Part shown: positions 7,675 through 15,775 of the stretch, in pieces | How positions within the stretch are numbered: the stretch's first letter is position 1 | Layout: each line of letters begins with the position of its first letter | Source of the DNA: Bacillus sp. AFS073361 | GTDB taxonomy: Bacteria; Bacillota; Bacilli; Bacillales; Cytobacillaceae | DNA: 64,000 nucleotides | Direction of reading: 5' to 3' | Assembly: GCF_002567005.1 (NCBI RefSeq) | Contig: NZ_NUZU01000039.1 | Span: 124,001 to 188,000, forward strand | Position numbers and translations under genes: made by a program | The notes under the pieces: model-generated | Told to the model about the DNA's origin: nothing | The model's input: only the letters and a program-made list of their open reading frames with translations | The model's database searches: none

Positions 7675-8436
7675 TCACAAAAAAGATAATACGACGGCAA
7701 TCCCTGCTCCAATCGCAAACGCGGTCAGAAATGCTTCCGCACCCTTTGATAACCCCGAAACTAGATGACCCGCCATTAAATCTCGGATGGCATTGGTAAC
7801 TAGGAGACCTGGAACTAATGACATCACAGAGCCGATAATGATTTTATCTAATTGTTGACCAACTCCCAATTGGACAAACAAAAAAGAAAGTAATCCAATC
7901 ACAAACGATGCTAAAAACTCCGAGAAGAACTTGATCGGGACAAATCGATGAAAATTGACGAAACTAAGGTAACCCATTCCTCCTGAAATCATCGAAGGAA
8001 TAAAATCATTCCACCCGCCTTCAAACATGATCATAAAACAACCGCTTGCTAATGAGGCGGCAGCCACTTGAATCATAAATGGAAAGGTTACATTGAGAGA
8101 ATCAACTTCCCTTAACTGCTCCCAAGCTTCTTTCAAATTTATTTCACCACTGCTAATTCTTCTTGATATGCTATTTACTATCGAGACTTTTTTTAAGTCT
8201 GTTGACCGCTCAGAGATTCGAATCAACTTGGTTTTCGTCGGTTCAGCCCCCTCTGCTGAAAAAATGATTCCCGTTGGGGTTACATAACTATGCGTATGTT
8301 CAATACCAAAGGCAGCCGCCATTCGCATCATAGTATCCTCGACACGATAAGTTTCGGCGCCGCTTTGGAGCATGATTTTCCCCGCCAGTAAACAGACCTC
8401 CATAATTTCATATGTTTGTTCTATCTGATTTCCCAT
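7675..8436 (-). CDS. Threonine/serine exporter family protein, large subunit (YjjP/DUF1212-like)
   Basis: About 253 residues from ATG 8436; the frame is open to 8511 but the extra residues are not family-like. The cytoplasmic N-terminal part has the conserved LLAGKIMLQSGAETYRVEDT motif, followed by five membrane helices with VPGLLVTNAIRDLMAGH near the end. A GGTGG lies just upstream of this ATG; GTG codons two and three codons earlier are alternatives. Forms the exporter with the YjjB-like protein encoded 17 bp downstream. Confidence 0.85.
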   Translation of the reverse strand: MGNQIEQTYEIMEVCLLAGKIMLQSGAETYRVEDTMMRMAAAFGIEHTHSYVTPTGIIFSAEGAEPTKTKLIRISERSTDLKKVSIVNSISRRISSGEINLKEAWEQLREVDSLNVTFPFMIQVAAASLASGCFMIMFEGGWNDFIPSMISGGMGYLSFVNFHRFVPIKFFSEFLASFVIGLLSFLFVQLGVGQQLDKIIIGSVMSLVPGLLVTNAIRDLMAGHLVSGLSKGAEAFLTAFAIGAGIAVVLSFL

Positions 8437-8599
8437 TTCCACCACACACACTTTTACATTTTTACTTAGTTTAAATGAAAATAATCGTTTAATCAAAATT
8501 AACTGAACCAAACCTTTTAGCTATATAGAACGAAATTATCCAAAACCTTATAAATATGATAAATGTTTCAATTCTCCACTATACACTTAGCATGGATTC

Positions 8600-8619
8600 A
8601 TTATATAATATTATATAAT
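8600..8619. promoter_or_regulatory. Tandem palindrome upstream of frlR (candidate FrlR operator)
   Basis: Two head-to-tail copies of ATTATATAAT, each a perfect 10-bp palindrome, 31 bp upstream of the frlR start and containing a TATAAT that could be the -10 element. A related AT-rich palindrome overlaps the frlB promoter. Autoregulation by FrlR is inferred. Confidence 0.45.
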
Positions 8620-8649
8620 GACCTATTTGCTTGAAAGGAATTTTACAAA

Positions 8650-9378
8650 ATGAAATTAAACAACTCTAGTTCAACACCTTTATATGACCAGTTAAAACAA
8701 ATTCTGAAGGAAGCCATTGATCAAGGGGAATATAAATCAGGAGATAGACTGCCTAATGAATCGGAATTATGCGATTTGTATGGTGTCAGCCGAATTACCG
8801 TAAGAAGAGCGATTCAAGATTTAGCTGATGAAGGTTTTTTAGAGCGAAAGCAAGGCAAGGGAACTTTTGTAACAAGAACCAAAATCACAAGGGAATTGGT
8901 TTCTATTGATGGATTCACTGATTTCAGTAAACAAATTGGAAAAAATCCATCCAAGCGAATTCTTGCTTGCGAAGAGCTGAAAGCAACTCCGGAAATTGCC
9001 AAAGCACTACAAATCAGCATTGATTCTCCTGTTTTAAGGTTGGTCAGGATCATGTCGATTGATCAACAGCCATTTGTACTTGATATAGCTCATTACTCTT
9101 TAGAACGCTTTCCAAACTTAATGACACACTTCACTGAACATGAATCAACATATGAAGTTTTGAAAAATATTTACCATATCAATATTAAATCTGGTTCCAG
9201 CAAAAAAATTATTACGGTTATACCAGCTTCTGTATTGGAGGCAGAATATCTGGACTGTGAAATCGGGGAGACATTATTCAATATTGATAAGACTGTTTTC
9301 GATGAAACTGGAGTCCCGATACATACTTCAAATTTCAAGACTCCAACAAATATGATAGCACTCACAATCACTACCTAA
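8650..9378 (+). CDS. frlR: GntR/HutC-family regulator of fructosamine genes
   Basis: 242 residues. The N-terminal winged helix (about 8-75; LPNESELCDLYGVSRITVRR) is classical GntR, and the C-terminal ~160 residues form a UTRA effector domain. ATG 8650 follows GAAAGGAA. It is transcribed towards the convergent frlBONMD operon and separated from it by a MITE-like relic and a shared terminator. In B. subtilis, FrlR (YurK) represses the same operon; gene context makes the same role very likely. AT-rich palindromes upstream of both frlR and frlB are candidate binding sites. Confidence 0.85.
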   Translation: MKLNNSSSTPLYDQLKQILKEAIDQGEYKSGDRLPNESELCDLYGVSRITVRRAIQDLADEGFLERKQGKGTFVTRTKITRELVSIDGFTDFSKQIGKNPSKRILACEELKATPEIAKALQISIDSPVLRLVRIMSIDQQPFVLDIAHYSLERFPNLMTHFTEHESTYEVLKNIYHINIKSGSSKKIITVIPASVLEAEYLDCEIGETLFNIDKTVFDETGVPIHTSNFKTPTNMIALTITT

Positions 9379-9385
9379 AAAAATT

Positions 9386-9476
9386 GGCTCTGTTAAACTG
9401 GCCTGTTGATTTCTGCTCCAGGCACTTCGCTCCAATCAACAGGGTGCCAAAATAAACAATAAGCTTTAACACAGCT
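9386..9476. mobile_element. MITE-like repeat relic (internally shortened)
   Basis: A 91-bp element with imperfect terminal inverted repeats: GGCTCTGTTAAAC at the left, and GTTTAACACAGCT-type sequence at the right (11 of 13 matching positions). A nested inverted repeat CCTGTTGATT / AATCAACAGG lies inside. The CTCCAGGCACTTCGC core resembles a longer intergenic repeat I recall from Bacillus-type genomes, from which the GC-rich centre seems to be missing here. It carries no ORF. Recognition of the family is from memory, not a database search. Confidence 0.5.
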
Positions 9477-9484
9477 AAAAAATT

Positions 9485-9529
9485 AAAAGGAATGCTTGGG
9501 CTTTAACCAAATCCCAAGCATTCCTTTTT
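9485..9529. terminator. Bidirectional terminator between frlR and frlD
   Basis: Long perfect stem AAAAGGAATGCTTGGG / CCCAAGCATTCCTTTT with a 12-base loop. T runs on both strands serve the convergent genes. Confidence 0.9.
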
Positions 9530-9533
9530 CAGC

Positions 9534-10355
9534 CTAAAAAGTTAACTGTTTTCCATGTCCAAATGCTCCATTTACTTCACATGTTCTAGCAGCAATTTGT
9601 GCAGCTGCCTTTAAGGATTCTTTAATGGACACCCCATTAAAGTAATTAGTTAAAAAACCAGCGATGAACGAATCCCCTGCACCTAATGTATCAATAACAT
9701 TTGCTTCTTCAATTCCCTGTTGGTAACGTTTGTTATTATGGGACATAATTACACCTTTTGAACCTCTGGTGATTATGATAAACGGGGTTCCCATTCCATG
9801 TATTTTAAGAAAGAACTCTTCTAGTTCAACCTCTGTAAAATCACTTCCTGAAATAAATGCAAATTGGATATGCGGGCAAACCTTTTCTAATAATTCATTT
9901 GTAAAATGATTAGAGAAATCATAAGAAATAGGTAAATGCAGTTTAAGAAGAGGTAATTCTTCATCTAAATGACTGTATAGACTTGTATGTACTAAATCAA
10001 ACGATTTAATATATTCATAGTCATCCTCCGCTAAATTCAGCTTGAGTTTAGCTTGTACACCACCTTTATTGGATTTGACAAAGATTCGGTCTCCATCCAC
10101 ATTTAGGTCAACATACGCCTTCCCACTTTCACCAACCGCTCTTCTCACATAACTGGTATCTACTAAGTTCTTGGTTAAAGAATCTAAGATATGGTCACCT
10201 TCAACATCCGTTCCAATTATCCCAATATAAGCAGCGGCCTCCGCTCCACTTTGTTTGGCTAAAACGGCAACATTTAAAGCATTTCCACCAGGAAACATTT
10301 CGTTCCGATCCTGATAAATGTCAACAACACTATCACCTATTCCAATAATCTTCAT
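9534..10355 (-). CDS. frlD: Fructosamine kinase (PfkB family)
   Basis: 273 residues. PfkB-type sugar kinase with the N-terminal glycine-rich signature (FPGGNALNVAVLAKQSG) and the C-terminal catalytic signature NVIDTLGAGDSFIAGF, with Asp as catalytic base and the GAGD anion hole. FrlD phosphorylates fructosamines such as fructoselysine at C6 after uptake. It is the last gene of an frlB-frlO-frlN-frlM-frlD operon, the same order as in B. subtilis, which fixes the assignment. The start ATG follows a GGAGAGGAAAT site. Confidence 0.9.
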   Translation of the reverse strand: MKIIGIGDSVVDIYQDRNEMFPGGNALNVAVLAKQSGAEAAAYIGIIGTDVEGDHILDSLTKNLVDTSYVRRAVGESGKAYVDLNVDGDRIFVKSNKGGVQAKLKLNLAEDDYEYIKSFDLVHTSLYSHLDEELPLLKLHLPISYDFSNHFTNELLEKVCPHIQFAFISGSDFTEVELEEFFLKIHGMGTPFIIITRGSKGVIMSHNNKRYQQGIEEANVIDTLGAGDSFIAGFLTNYFNGVSIKESLKAAAQIAARTCEVNGAFGHGKQLTF

Positions 10356-10370
10356 TATTTCCTCTCCTCC

Positions 10371-11264
10371 TTATCCTTTCACACTACCTGATGATAACCC
10401 TCGAATAAAATACTTCTGCATGAACATAAATAAGAGAATAATAGGCAAAGCGGAAATCATTAAGCCTGCCATCAGAACTCCCCAATTGGTTTGAAGCGCA
10501 TCTCGGAATTGCATCAATCCTGCAGGAATGGTTTTCAGCGCATCAGAATCCACAAAAATTAAGACAAACATAAACTCATTCCAGGTATAATACGCGGTTA
10601 GCACAACCGCCGTAAGTAGAATTGGCTTATTTAAAGGAACAAAGATTTTTGTGAAAATGGACCATGTATTACATCCATCCAGAAAGGCGGATTCTTCCAG
10701 CTCTTTAGGTACCTCAAGAAAAGCAGCACGGATCAGAAGGATCGTAATTGGAATGCGATAGGCTACATAGGGAAAGATCATCGCAAAATACGTATCATGA
10801 ATTCCTAATAATTGAATGAGTTTGTATAGAGGTACTAAACTTACTTGCGGGGAGAGCATCATTCCGCCCATACAGATCACTAACAGGATATTCTTCCCTT
10901 TAAATTCAAACCTCGATAAACTATAAGCGCCAAGTGCACTAATTAATACTGTTAGAAAGCAGGTAGTAGCTGTAACAATTAAACTATTAACAAAATAGCC
11001 AGATATCCCTGTGTTCCATGCCTCTGTATAATTAGAAAACATCCATTCCTTAGGTAGTGCCCAACTGCTGGAGAAGATCTCTGAAGTTGATTTAAATGAG
11101 TTAATTACCATCCAAAAAAGCGGATAAGCTATAACCACAAAATACAGAATCAGGATTGTAAAGATTGGCAGTCCTTTAACAACATTCTTTTGCTTCCTAT
11201 ATTTAGATGTAATTGGAATCGAATGATGGTAGTCCATTACTTTGCTTGTCTCCACTCTAAACAT
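10371..11264 (-). CDS. frlM: Fructosamine ABC transporter permease FrlM
   Basis: 297 residues, six membrane helices, binding-protein-dependent permease of the carbohydrate (MalG) type with an EAA loop around ELEESAFLDGCNTWSIF. The start at 11264 overlaps the frlN stop by 8 bp and has AGGA 4 bases upstream; a later Met (11237) is possible. It works with FrlN, FrlO and a shared ATPase (no ATPase gene is present, as is usual for this operon, where MsmX normally serves). Confidence 0.88.
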   Translation of the reverse strand: MFRVETSKVMDYHHSIPITSKYRKQKNVVKGLPIFTILILYFVVIAYPLFWMVINSFKSTSEIFSSSWALPKEWMFSNYTEAWNTGISGYFVNSLIVTATTCFLTVLISALGAYSLSRFEFKGKNILLVICMGGMMLSPQVSLVPLYKLIQLLGIHDTYFAMIFPYVAYRIPITILLIRAAFLEVPKELEESAFLDGCNTWSIFTKIFVPLNKPILLTAVVLTAYYTWNEFMFVLIFVDSDALKTIPAGLMQFRDALQTNWGVLMAGLMISALPIILLFMFMQKYFIRGLSSGSVKG

Positions 11265-12138
11265 CCTTTCCTGTTTTGAATACTTTCAACTGAACCAAGG
11301 ATACAATTAAGGTAATAATCAAAATCACGGTAGCCACAGCCGATGCATAACCCATTTGGTCTTTTCCAAATGCGGAATGATAGAGTAATGTTCCTAAAAC
11401 TTCACTTGAATTACCAGGTCCACCGCCCGTCAAAATATACGGCTCATTAAACACCGTGAAAGCACCTGTTAACGTAATTAGTGTAGTAACAAAGAACATC
11501 TCTTTTACTTGAGGAACAGTAATTGAAAAGAATTTTCTGATTTTACCAGCTCCATCAATATCAGCGGCCTCATACAATTCTTGAGGGATATTTTGAATGG
11601 CAACAATAAATAACATCATAATGTAACCAATACTTTGCCATTGAGATACAGCGATCACAGCGAAAATCGCCGTTTCAGATTCTCCCAGCCAAGCTCTTGT
11701 TAAATTTTCAAGACCTAACATATTTAATAGCCCATTTAAGATTCCGATATCCGGATTATAAACAAATGTGAACAGTAACGCGATAACCGTCATTGATATG
11801 ACAACTGGAAGGAAAAATACGGTCCGAAACAATCCACTTACGAGCCGGATCAGTTTATCTTCAAGGATCGCTGCTAGAATCAATCCGCCAAACACTTGAA
11901 ATATAATAGAAATCAATGCATACCAAAGATTATTTTTTAACGCTATATAAAAAACTTCATCTTTAAAAAGATTAAGGAAATTTTCGAATCCAACAAAAGT
12001 CTTTTCTACTGAAAAAGCTGAGAAATCATAGAAACTATAAAAAAAGTTTTCAACAATCGGATAGTAAACAAAAAGGGCCAAAAAGATTAAGCAAGGTGCA
12101 ATATAAAGGTATGGTAACCACTTGTTTGTATTTTGCAT
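11257..12138 (-). CDS. frlN: Fructosamine ABC transporter permease FrlN
   Basis: 293 residues, six membrane helices, MalF-type sugar permease with the EAA loop around ELYEAADIDGAGKIRKFF. ATG 12138 follows GGGGAG with a 5-base spacer. It lies between frlO, from which it is separated by a leaky terminator, and frlM, which it overlaps. Confidence 0.9.
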   Translation of the reverse strand: MQNTNKWLPYLYIAPCLIFLALFVYYPIVENFFYSFYDFSAFSVEKTFVGFENFLNLFKDEVFYIALKNNLWYALISIIFQVFGGLILAAILEDKLIRLVSGLFRTVFFLPVVISMTVIALLFTFVYNPDIGILNGLLNMLGLENLTRAWLGESETAIFAVIAVSQWQSIGYIMMLFIVAIQNIPQELYEAADIDGAGKIRKFFSITVPQVKEMFFVTTLITLTGAFTVFNEPYILTGGGPGNSSEVLGTLLYHSAFGKDQMGYASAVATVILIITLIVSLVQLKVFKTGKDV

Positions 12139-12172
12139 AATAACTCCCCTTTTTTAAAAGGCGTATCTTTGG

Positions 12173-12203
12173 AAAAAAGGTGGTCAATTTTTCAACCACC
12201 TTT
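12173..12203 (-). terminator. Intra-operon terminator/attenuator between frlO and frlN
   Basis: Minus-strand hairpin AAGGTGGT / ACCACCTT followed by TTTTTT, directly after the binding-protein gene. Such leaky terminators lower permease expression relative to the binding protein. Confidence 0.75.
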
Positions 12204-12214
12204 CTGGCTTCCTA

Positions 12215-13504
12215 TTATTTTGCAGACGCCTTCACTTCGTTTGCTGCTGCTCTGACATCTTTCATTACATCTTCTGGACTTTTCTTTCCGTCTAACATTA
12301 GCTGAGTCCCATTTAAATAAGCATCGACGATTTTAATATCTACTGCTGTATCAAACCATAAATACGTTTGCTCAGCATTAACAATTAAATTGATCGCTTC
12401 TTGTTGAAGTTTAGATGCATTCGCTTCAGTTGTTGTTCCTTTCACTGCACTGTATTCACTAACTTCTTTTAATTGTTCTGTACCTTTTTCCTTTGAAGTT
12501 AAGAATTTAACAAATTCCATGGCTTCTTTCGGATGCTTTGTTTTAGAAGAAATCATAATTCCTTCTGGTGCTGCTGTGATGGAGTTAGCATTTCCTTCTC
12601 CGCCTTCTACGCCTGGTACATTAAATACACCTAAATCTTCTTTTAATGATGGTTCAATTAACCCAATTTCTGCAAGTTGGAAGAATCCAATTGCTGCTTT
12701 ACCACTATTAAATAACTCACGTGAATATTCATGGTCTACAGAGTTTACTCCTTTATTGAAGTAAGGTTTAAGCTCCATGAACTTTTCTAAAGCCTTTACG
12801 TATCCTGGGTGTGAGAAGTCACCCTCAGGATTTTTTGGATCATAATCTTTATCAATAACCTCCTGCGGTACCATTAATTGATTCAATGTTCCAATATAAT
12901 GGGAAATCGTCCAAGGTGCTTTACTACCAAAAGTGATTGGAGTCAATCCAGCGGCCTTTACCTTTTTAGAGACATCAAGGAGTTTGGACCAAGTTGTCGG
13001 AACTTCTAGATTTAAATCTTTGAAAATTTTCTTATTATAAAAGAATGCTTTACCATCAGTGGACCATGGAATCCCATAAATTTTACCATCTAGGGTGAAG
13101 GCATTGAACTGGGAAGCGATGATTTGATCCGACCACGCCTTATCCTCATTAACATAGTTAGTTAAATCAAGCGATTGTCCTTGACGTGCAAAGTTATAAG
13201 CAAATTCTCCACTCCAAGAAAAGTAAACATCTGGAGGGGTGCTTGATCCTAAAACGACACGAATCTTTTCTTTATAAGAATCGTTTAAAACGGCTTCTGT
13301 TTTAATTTTAATGTTTGGATGTGCATTCTCAAACTCTTTTACTGCCTTTTCGAAGTATTGCTTTTTAGGTTGATTCGGCCAGCGGTGGAAGAATTTAAGC
13401 TCGACGACATCTTTTCCATTCGTTGAACTAGAACTCTTAGAACAGCCAGCAAAAAAGGATAGAAAAAGGATAGAAATAATACTTAAAATCAATAACTTCT
13501 TCAT
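12215..13504 (-). CDS. frlO: Fructosamine-binding lipoprotein FrlO
   Basis: 429 residues. A signal peptide with lipobox (FFAGC, Cys 20) precedes an extracellular solute-binding protein family 1 fold (VELKFFHRWPNQPKKQYFEK start, PWSTDGKAFFYNKKIF hinge). Membrane-anchored receptor for amino sugars or Amadori products delivered to FrlNM. ATG 13504 has GGAGGGGAAGCTTA upstream. Second gene of the operon. Confidence 0.9.
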   Translation of the reverse strand: MKKLLILSIISILFLSFFAGCSKSSSSTNGKDVVELKFFHRWPNQPKKQYFEKAVKEFENAHPNIKIKTEAVLNDSYKEKIRVVLGSSTPPDVYFSWSGEFAYNFARQGQSLDLTNYVNEDKAWSDQIIASQFNAFTLDGKIYGIPWSTDGKAFFYNKKIFKDLNLEVPTTWSKLLDVSKKVKAAGLTPITFGSKAPWTISHYIGTLNQLMVPQEVIDKDYDPKNPEGDFSHPGYVKALEKFMELKPYFNKGVNSVDHEYSRELFNSGKAAIGFFQLAEIGLIEPSLKEDLGVFNVPGVEGGEGNANSITAAPEGIMISSKTKHPKEAMEFVKFLTSKEKGTEQLKEVSEYSAVKGTTTEANASKLQQEAINLIVNAEQTYLWFDTAVDIKIVDAYLNGTQLMLDGKKSPEDVMKDVRAAANEVKASAK

Positions 13505-13570
13505 TAAGCTTCCCCTCCAGAAGAGATCCGTTTCTATGATTTATGCAGAATATTTGTTATTTCAATTTGA

Positions 13571-14560
13571 TTAGTATTCAACAGTCCACATATATCTTCT
13601 TTTTGATAGCGGATGGTTTCGGGCTTCAGCCAACTGATCCGCATATTTTCTTAAAACATAATTTAAGACTAACGGTGCAATATATCCTTGAACTTCCTCT
13701 GCCACTCCTGTGAAATCAAAGTCTTTTGCATCAAGGACAACCAATTTCTTTCCATAACGCTTAGAGAATTCTAGTGCTCTTTCTTCTAATGGTCTTGTTT
13801 CATCTAATCCAAGTAAGATAATGAATGGTGTTTCTTCATCAATAATCTCGAATGGTCCATGGAAGTACTCTCCTGCATGGATAGCGTGTGAATGAACCCA
13901 TTGCATTTCCATCAGGATACAAATCGCATAAGAGTAGGCAACACCGTAGTTTACACCGCTGGCCATTGTATAGATAATTTTTTCATCTTTATAATCTTTT
14001 CCAAATGCTTCAGCTTTCGATTGATAGAGAGCTGCCGCTTTTTCATAAACATTCTGTAAATTCTCAAGACTTTCTTCTACTATACTAGCTTTTTCATTAT
14101 TTTCAACGACTTTTAGTACACCAAATACTAGTTGATATAGTACCGAATAATTAGTGGTAAAAGCGTTTGCTTTTTCGCCCCATTGATACTTCAATACGAC
14201 ATCTGAAGCTTGTGCCAATGGTGATCCTTCCTCATTTGTTAAAGAAACAGCCAATGCCCCTTTTGACCTAGCAAATTTTGCTGCCTCCACTGTTTCTGGT
14301 GTGGTACCTGAATGAGAGCACAGGATAACCAAGGAACCGCTTCCAAGTTTCGCATGATTGCGATGGATGAATTCATTTGCACTATACAGGTGGGAATCAA
14401 GAACTTTCGCTTCACGGTCAATGACATACTTGCTTGGATACATGATTGCAGAAGAGCCTCCGCATGCTACAAAAAATACGTTTGTAATCTCTCTTTTTTC
14501 CACCTCTGTTAAAGCTTGTTGCACTTGATTTTTAACGTCAACTACTAATTCAGTCGTCAT
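13571..14560 (-). CDS. frlB: Fructosamine-6-phosphate deglycase (SIS domain)
   Basis: 329 residues with two SIS (sugar isomerase) domains; FFVACGGSSAIMYPSKY and VILCSHSGTTPETVEAAKF are phosphosugar-binding motifs. FrlB cleaves fructosamine 6-phosphate to glucose 6-phosphate and the free amine or amino acid. Start chosen at ATG 14560 behind GGGAGG; the upstream extension to 14623 is rejected because it has no ribosome binding site and no homology. First gene of frlBONMD. Confidence 0.92.
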   Translation of the reverse strand: MTTELVVDVKNQVQQALTEVEKREITNVFFVACGGSSAIMYPSKYVIDREAKVLDSHLYSANEFIHRNHAKLGSGSLVILCSHSGTTPETVEAAKFARSKGALAVSLTNEEGSPLAQASDVVLKYQWGEKANAFTTNYSVLYQLVFGVLKVVENNEKASIVEESLENLQNVYEKAAALYQSKAEAFGKDYKDEKIIYTMASGVNYGVAYSYAICILMEMQWVHSHAIHAGEYFHGPFEIIDEETPFIILLGLDETRPLEERALEFSKRYGKKLVVLDAKDFDFTGVAEEVQGYIAPLVLNYVLRKYADQLAEARNHPLSKRRYMWTVEY

Positions 14561-14629
14561 TTTTGTTGCCTCCCTGATAAAATATTTTAGTGAATGAACA
14601 CCAATAAACTCTTTAAACAACATACAACT

Positions 14630-14686
14630 TTATATAACGTTATATATTGTTATATATAAATTACTATATCTTCAGACTCTCGTCAA
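14630..14686 (-). promoter_or_regulatory. frlB promoter with overlapping palindromic operator
   Basis: On the minus strand TTGACG (14681-14686) and TAATTT (14658-14663) are 17 bp apart. Directly downstream, overlapping the expected start site, lies the perfect 16-bp palindrome TATATAACGTTATATA (14631-14646) and a further TTATATATAA. The position fits repression by FrlR. Confidence 0.6.
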
Positions 14687-14769
14687 TGGAATTTTCAGAA
14701 AAATGAAACGACATTTTCCGACAAAAAAAACCCATCCACAATGTGAATAGGCTTCAAATTCTCTATTAG

Positions 14770-15774
14770 TTATTTTTGCTTATAATAAGTAATCGCTAGT
14801 GCAAAGGCCAAGACGGTTCCTTTTACAATGTCCATCGCATAATACGGGACCGACATCATGACGAGTCCATTTTGCAGGATTCCAATTAGGACTGCTCCAA
14901 CAAATGTTCCAAACGCATTGGCCTTTCCCGCTCCCAGGACAGAAAAGCCGATATATGCGGCAGCCACTGAGTCCATTAAGTAAGGAGCACCAGAGTTAAT
15001 TTCTGATGTCAACACCCTTGAGGCCAATACAATCCCGCCAATAGCCGCAAACAAAGCCGAAAGTAAATACGCAGCCACTTTATATTTATTGACTGGAATC
15101 CCTGATAATCTGGCCGCTTCCTTATTTCCACCAATCACATACATATAGCGGCCATGCTTTGTATAATTCAAAAAGATATGCACAAGAATCACAGTAACAG
15201 CCATAATAATGATAATCCATGGAACTTCGCCGATTTTTGTAAAAAATGGACTGATTAGACCTGCCGCCATCGAACCATCAGGCATAACCATATTTTGTGA
15301 AACCGTTGCTCCTTTTGTATAGGTCAGTGCCGTCCCTTGGATGATGAACATAGTTGCCAGCGTCATCAGCATGTCTGGAACTCTTAACTTCACAATCATA
15401 AATGAGTTTAATGCACCTACAACTAGGGATGCCGCAATTGCAGATATGATTGCTACCAGTGTGTTTTGCGAAAACCAAACAAACATCGAAATAACAATCG
15501 CATTTGATAAGGAGGCGACCGATCCTACTGATAAATCAAAACCATCGACTGACAAAGAAATTGTAATCCCGATGGCGATGATCGTTACAATCGAGATGGA
15601 ACGCAAGATATTGATTATATTGCTGCCTTGAATAAAGGTAGGATTGGCAGCCGAAAAGATAATAATAAGTGCAAGAATCGTAATAATCGTTCCATACTTA
15701 TATAAAAATTGAAATATCTCAAATACTTTTTTGGCAGGGGCTTCCTGCTTCTTTGCTGCGATATTTGCTTCCAT
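14770..15774 (-). CDS. Ribose-type (CUT2) sugar ABC transporter permease
   Basis: 334 residues, RbsC family, 8-10 membrane helices; SLSVDGFDLSVGSVASLSNA and GGNKEAARLSGIPVNKYK are family signatures. It starts 1 bp after the ATPase stop codon, so it is coupled to it. Last gene of a binding protein-ATPase-permease operon governed by a SAM riboswitch. The substrate is probably a furanose-like sugar linked to SAM recycling (inference). Confidence 0.9.
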   Translation of the reverse strand: MEANIAAKKQEAPAKKVFEIFQFLYKYGTIITILALIIIFSAANPTFIQGSNIINILRSISIVTIIAIGITISLSVDGFDLSVGSVASLSNAIVISMFVWFSQNTLVAIISAIAASLVVGALNSFMIVKLRVPDMLMTLATMFIIQGTALTYTKGATVSQNMVMPDGSMAAGLISPFFTKIGEVPWIIIIMAVTVILVHIFLNYTKHGRYMYVIGGNKEAARLSGIPVNKYKVAAYLLSALFAAIGGIVLASRVLTSEINSGAPYLMDSVAAAYIGFSVLGAGKANAFGTFVGAVLIGILQNGLVMMSVPYYAMDIVKGTVLAFALAITYYKQK

Positions 15775-15775
15775 T

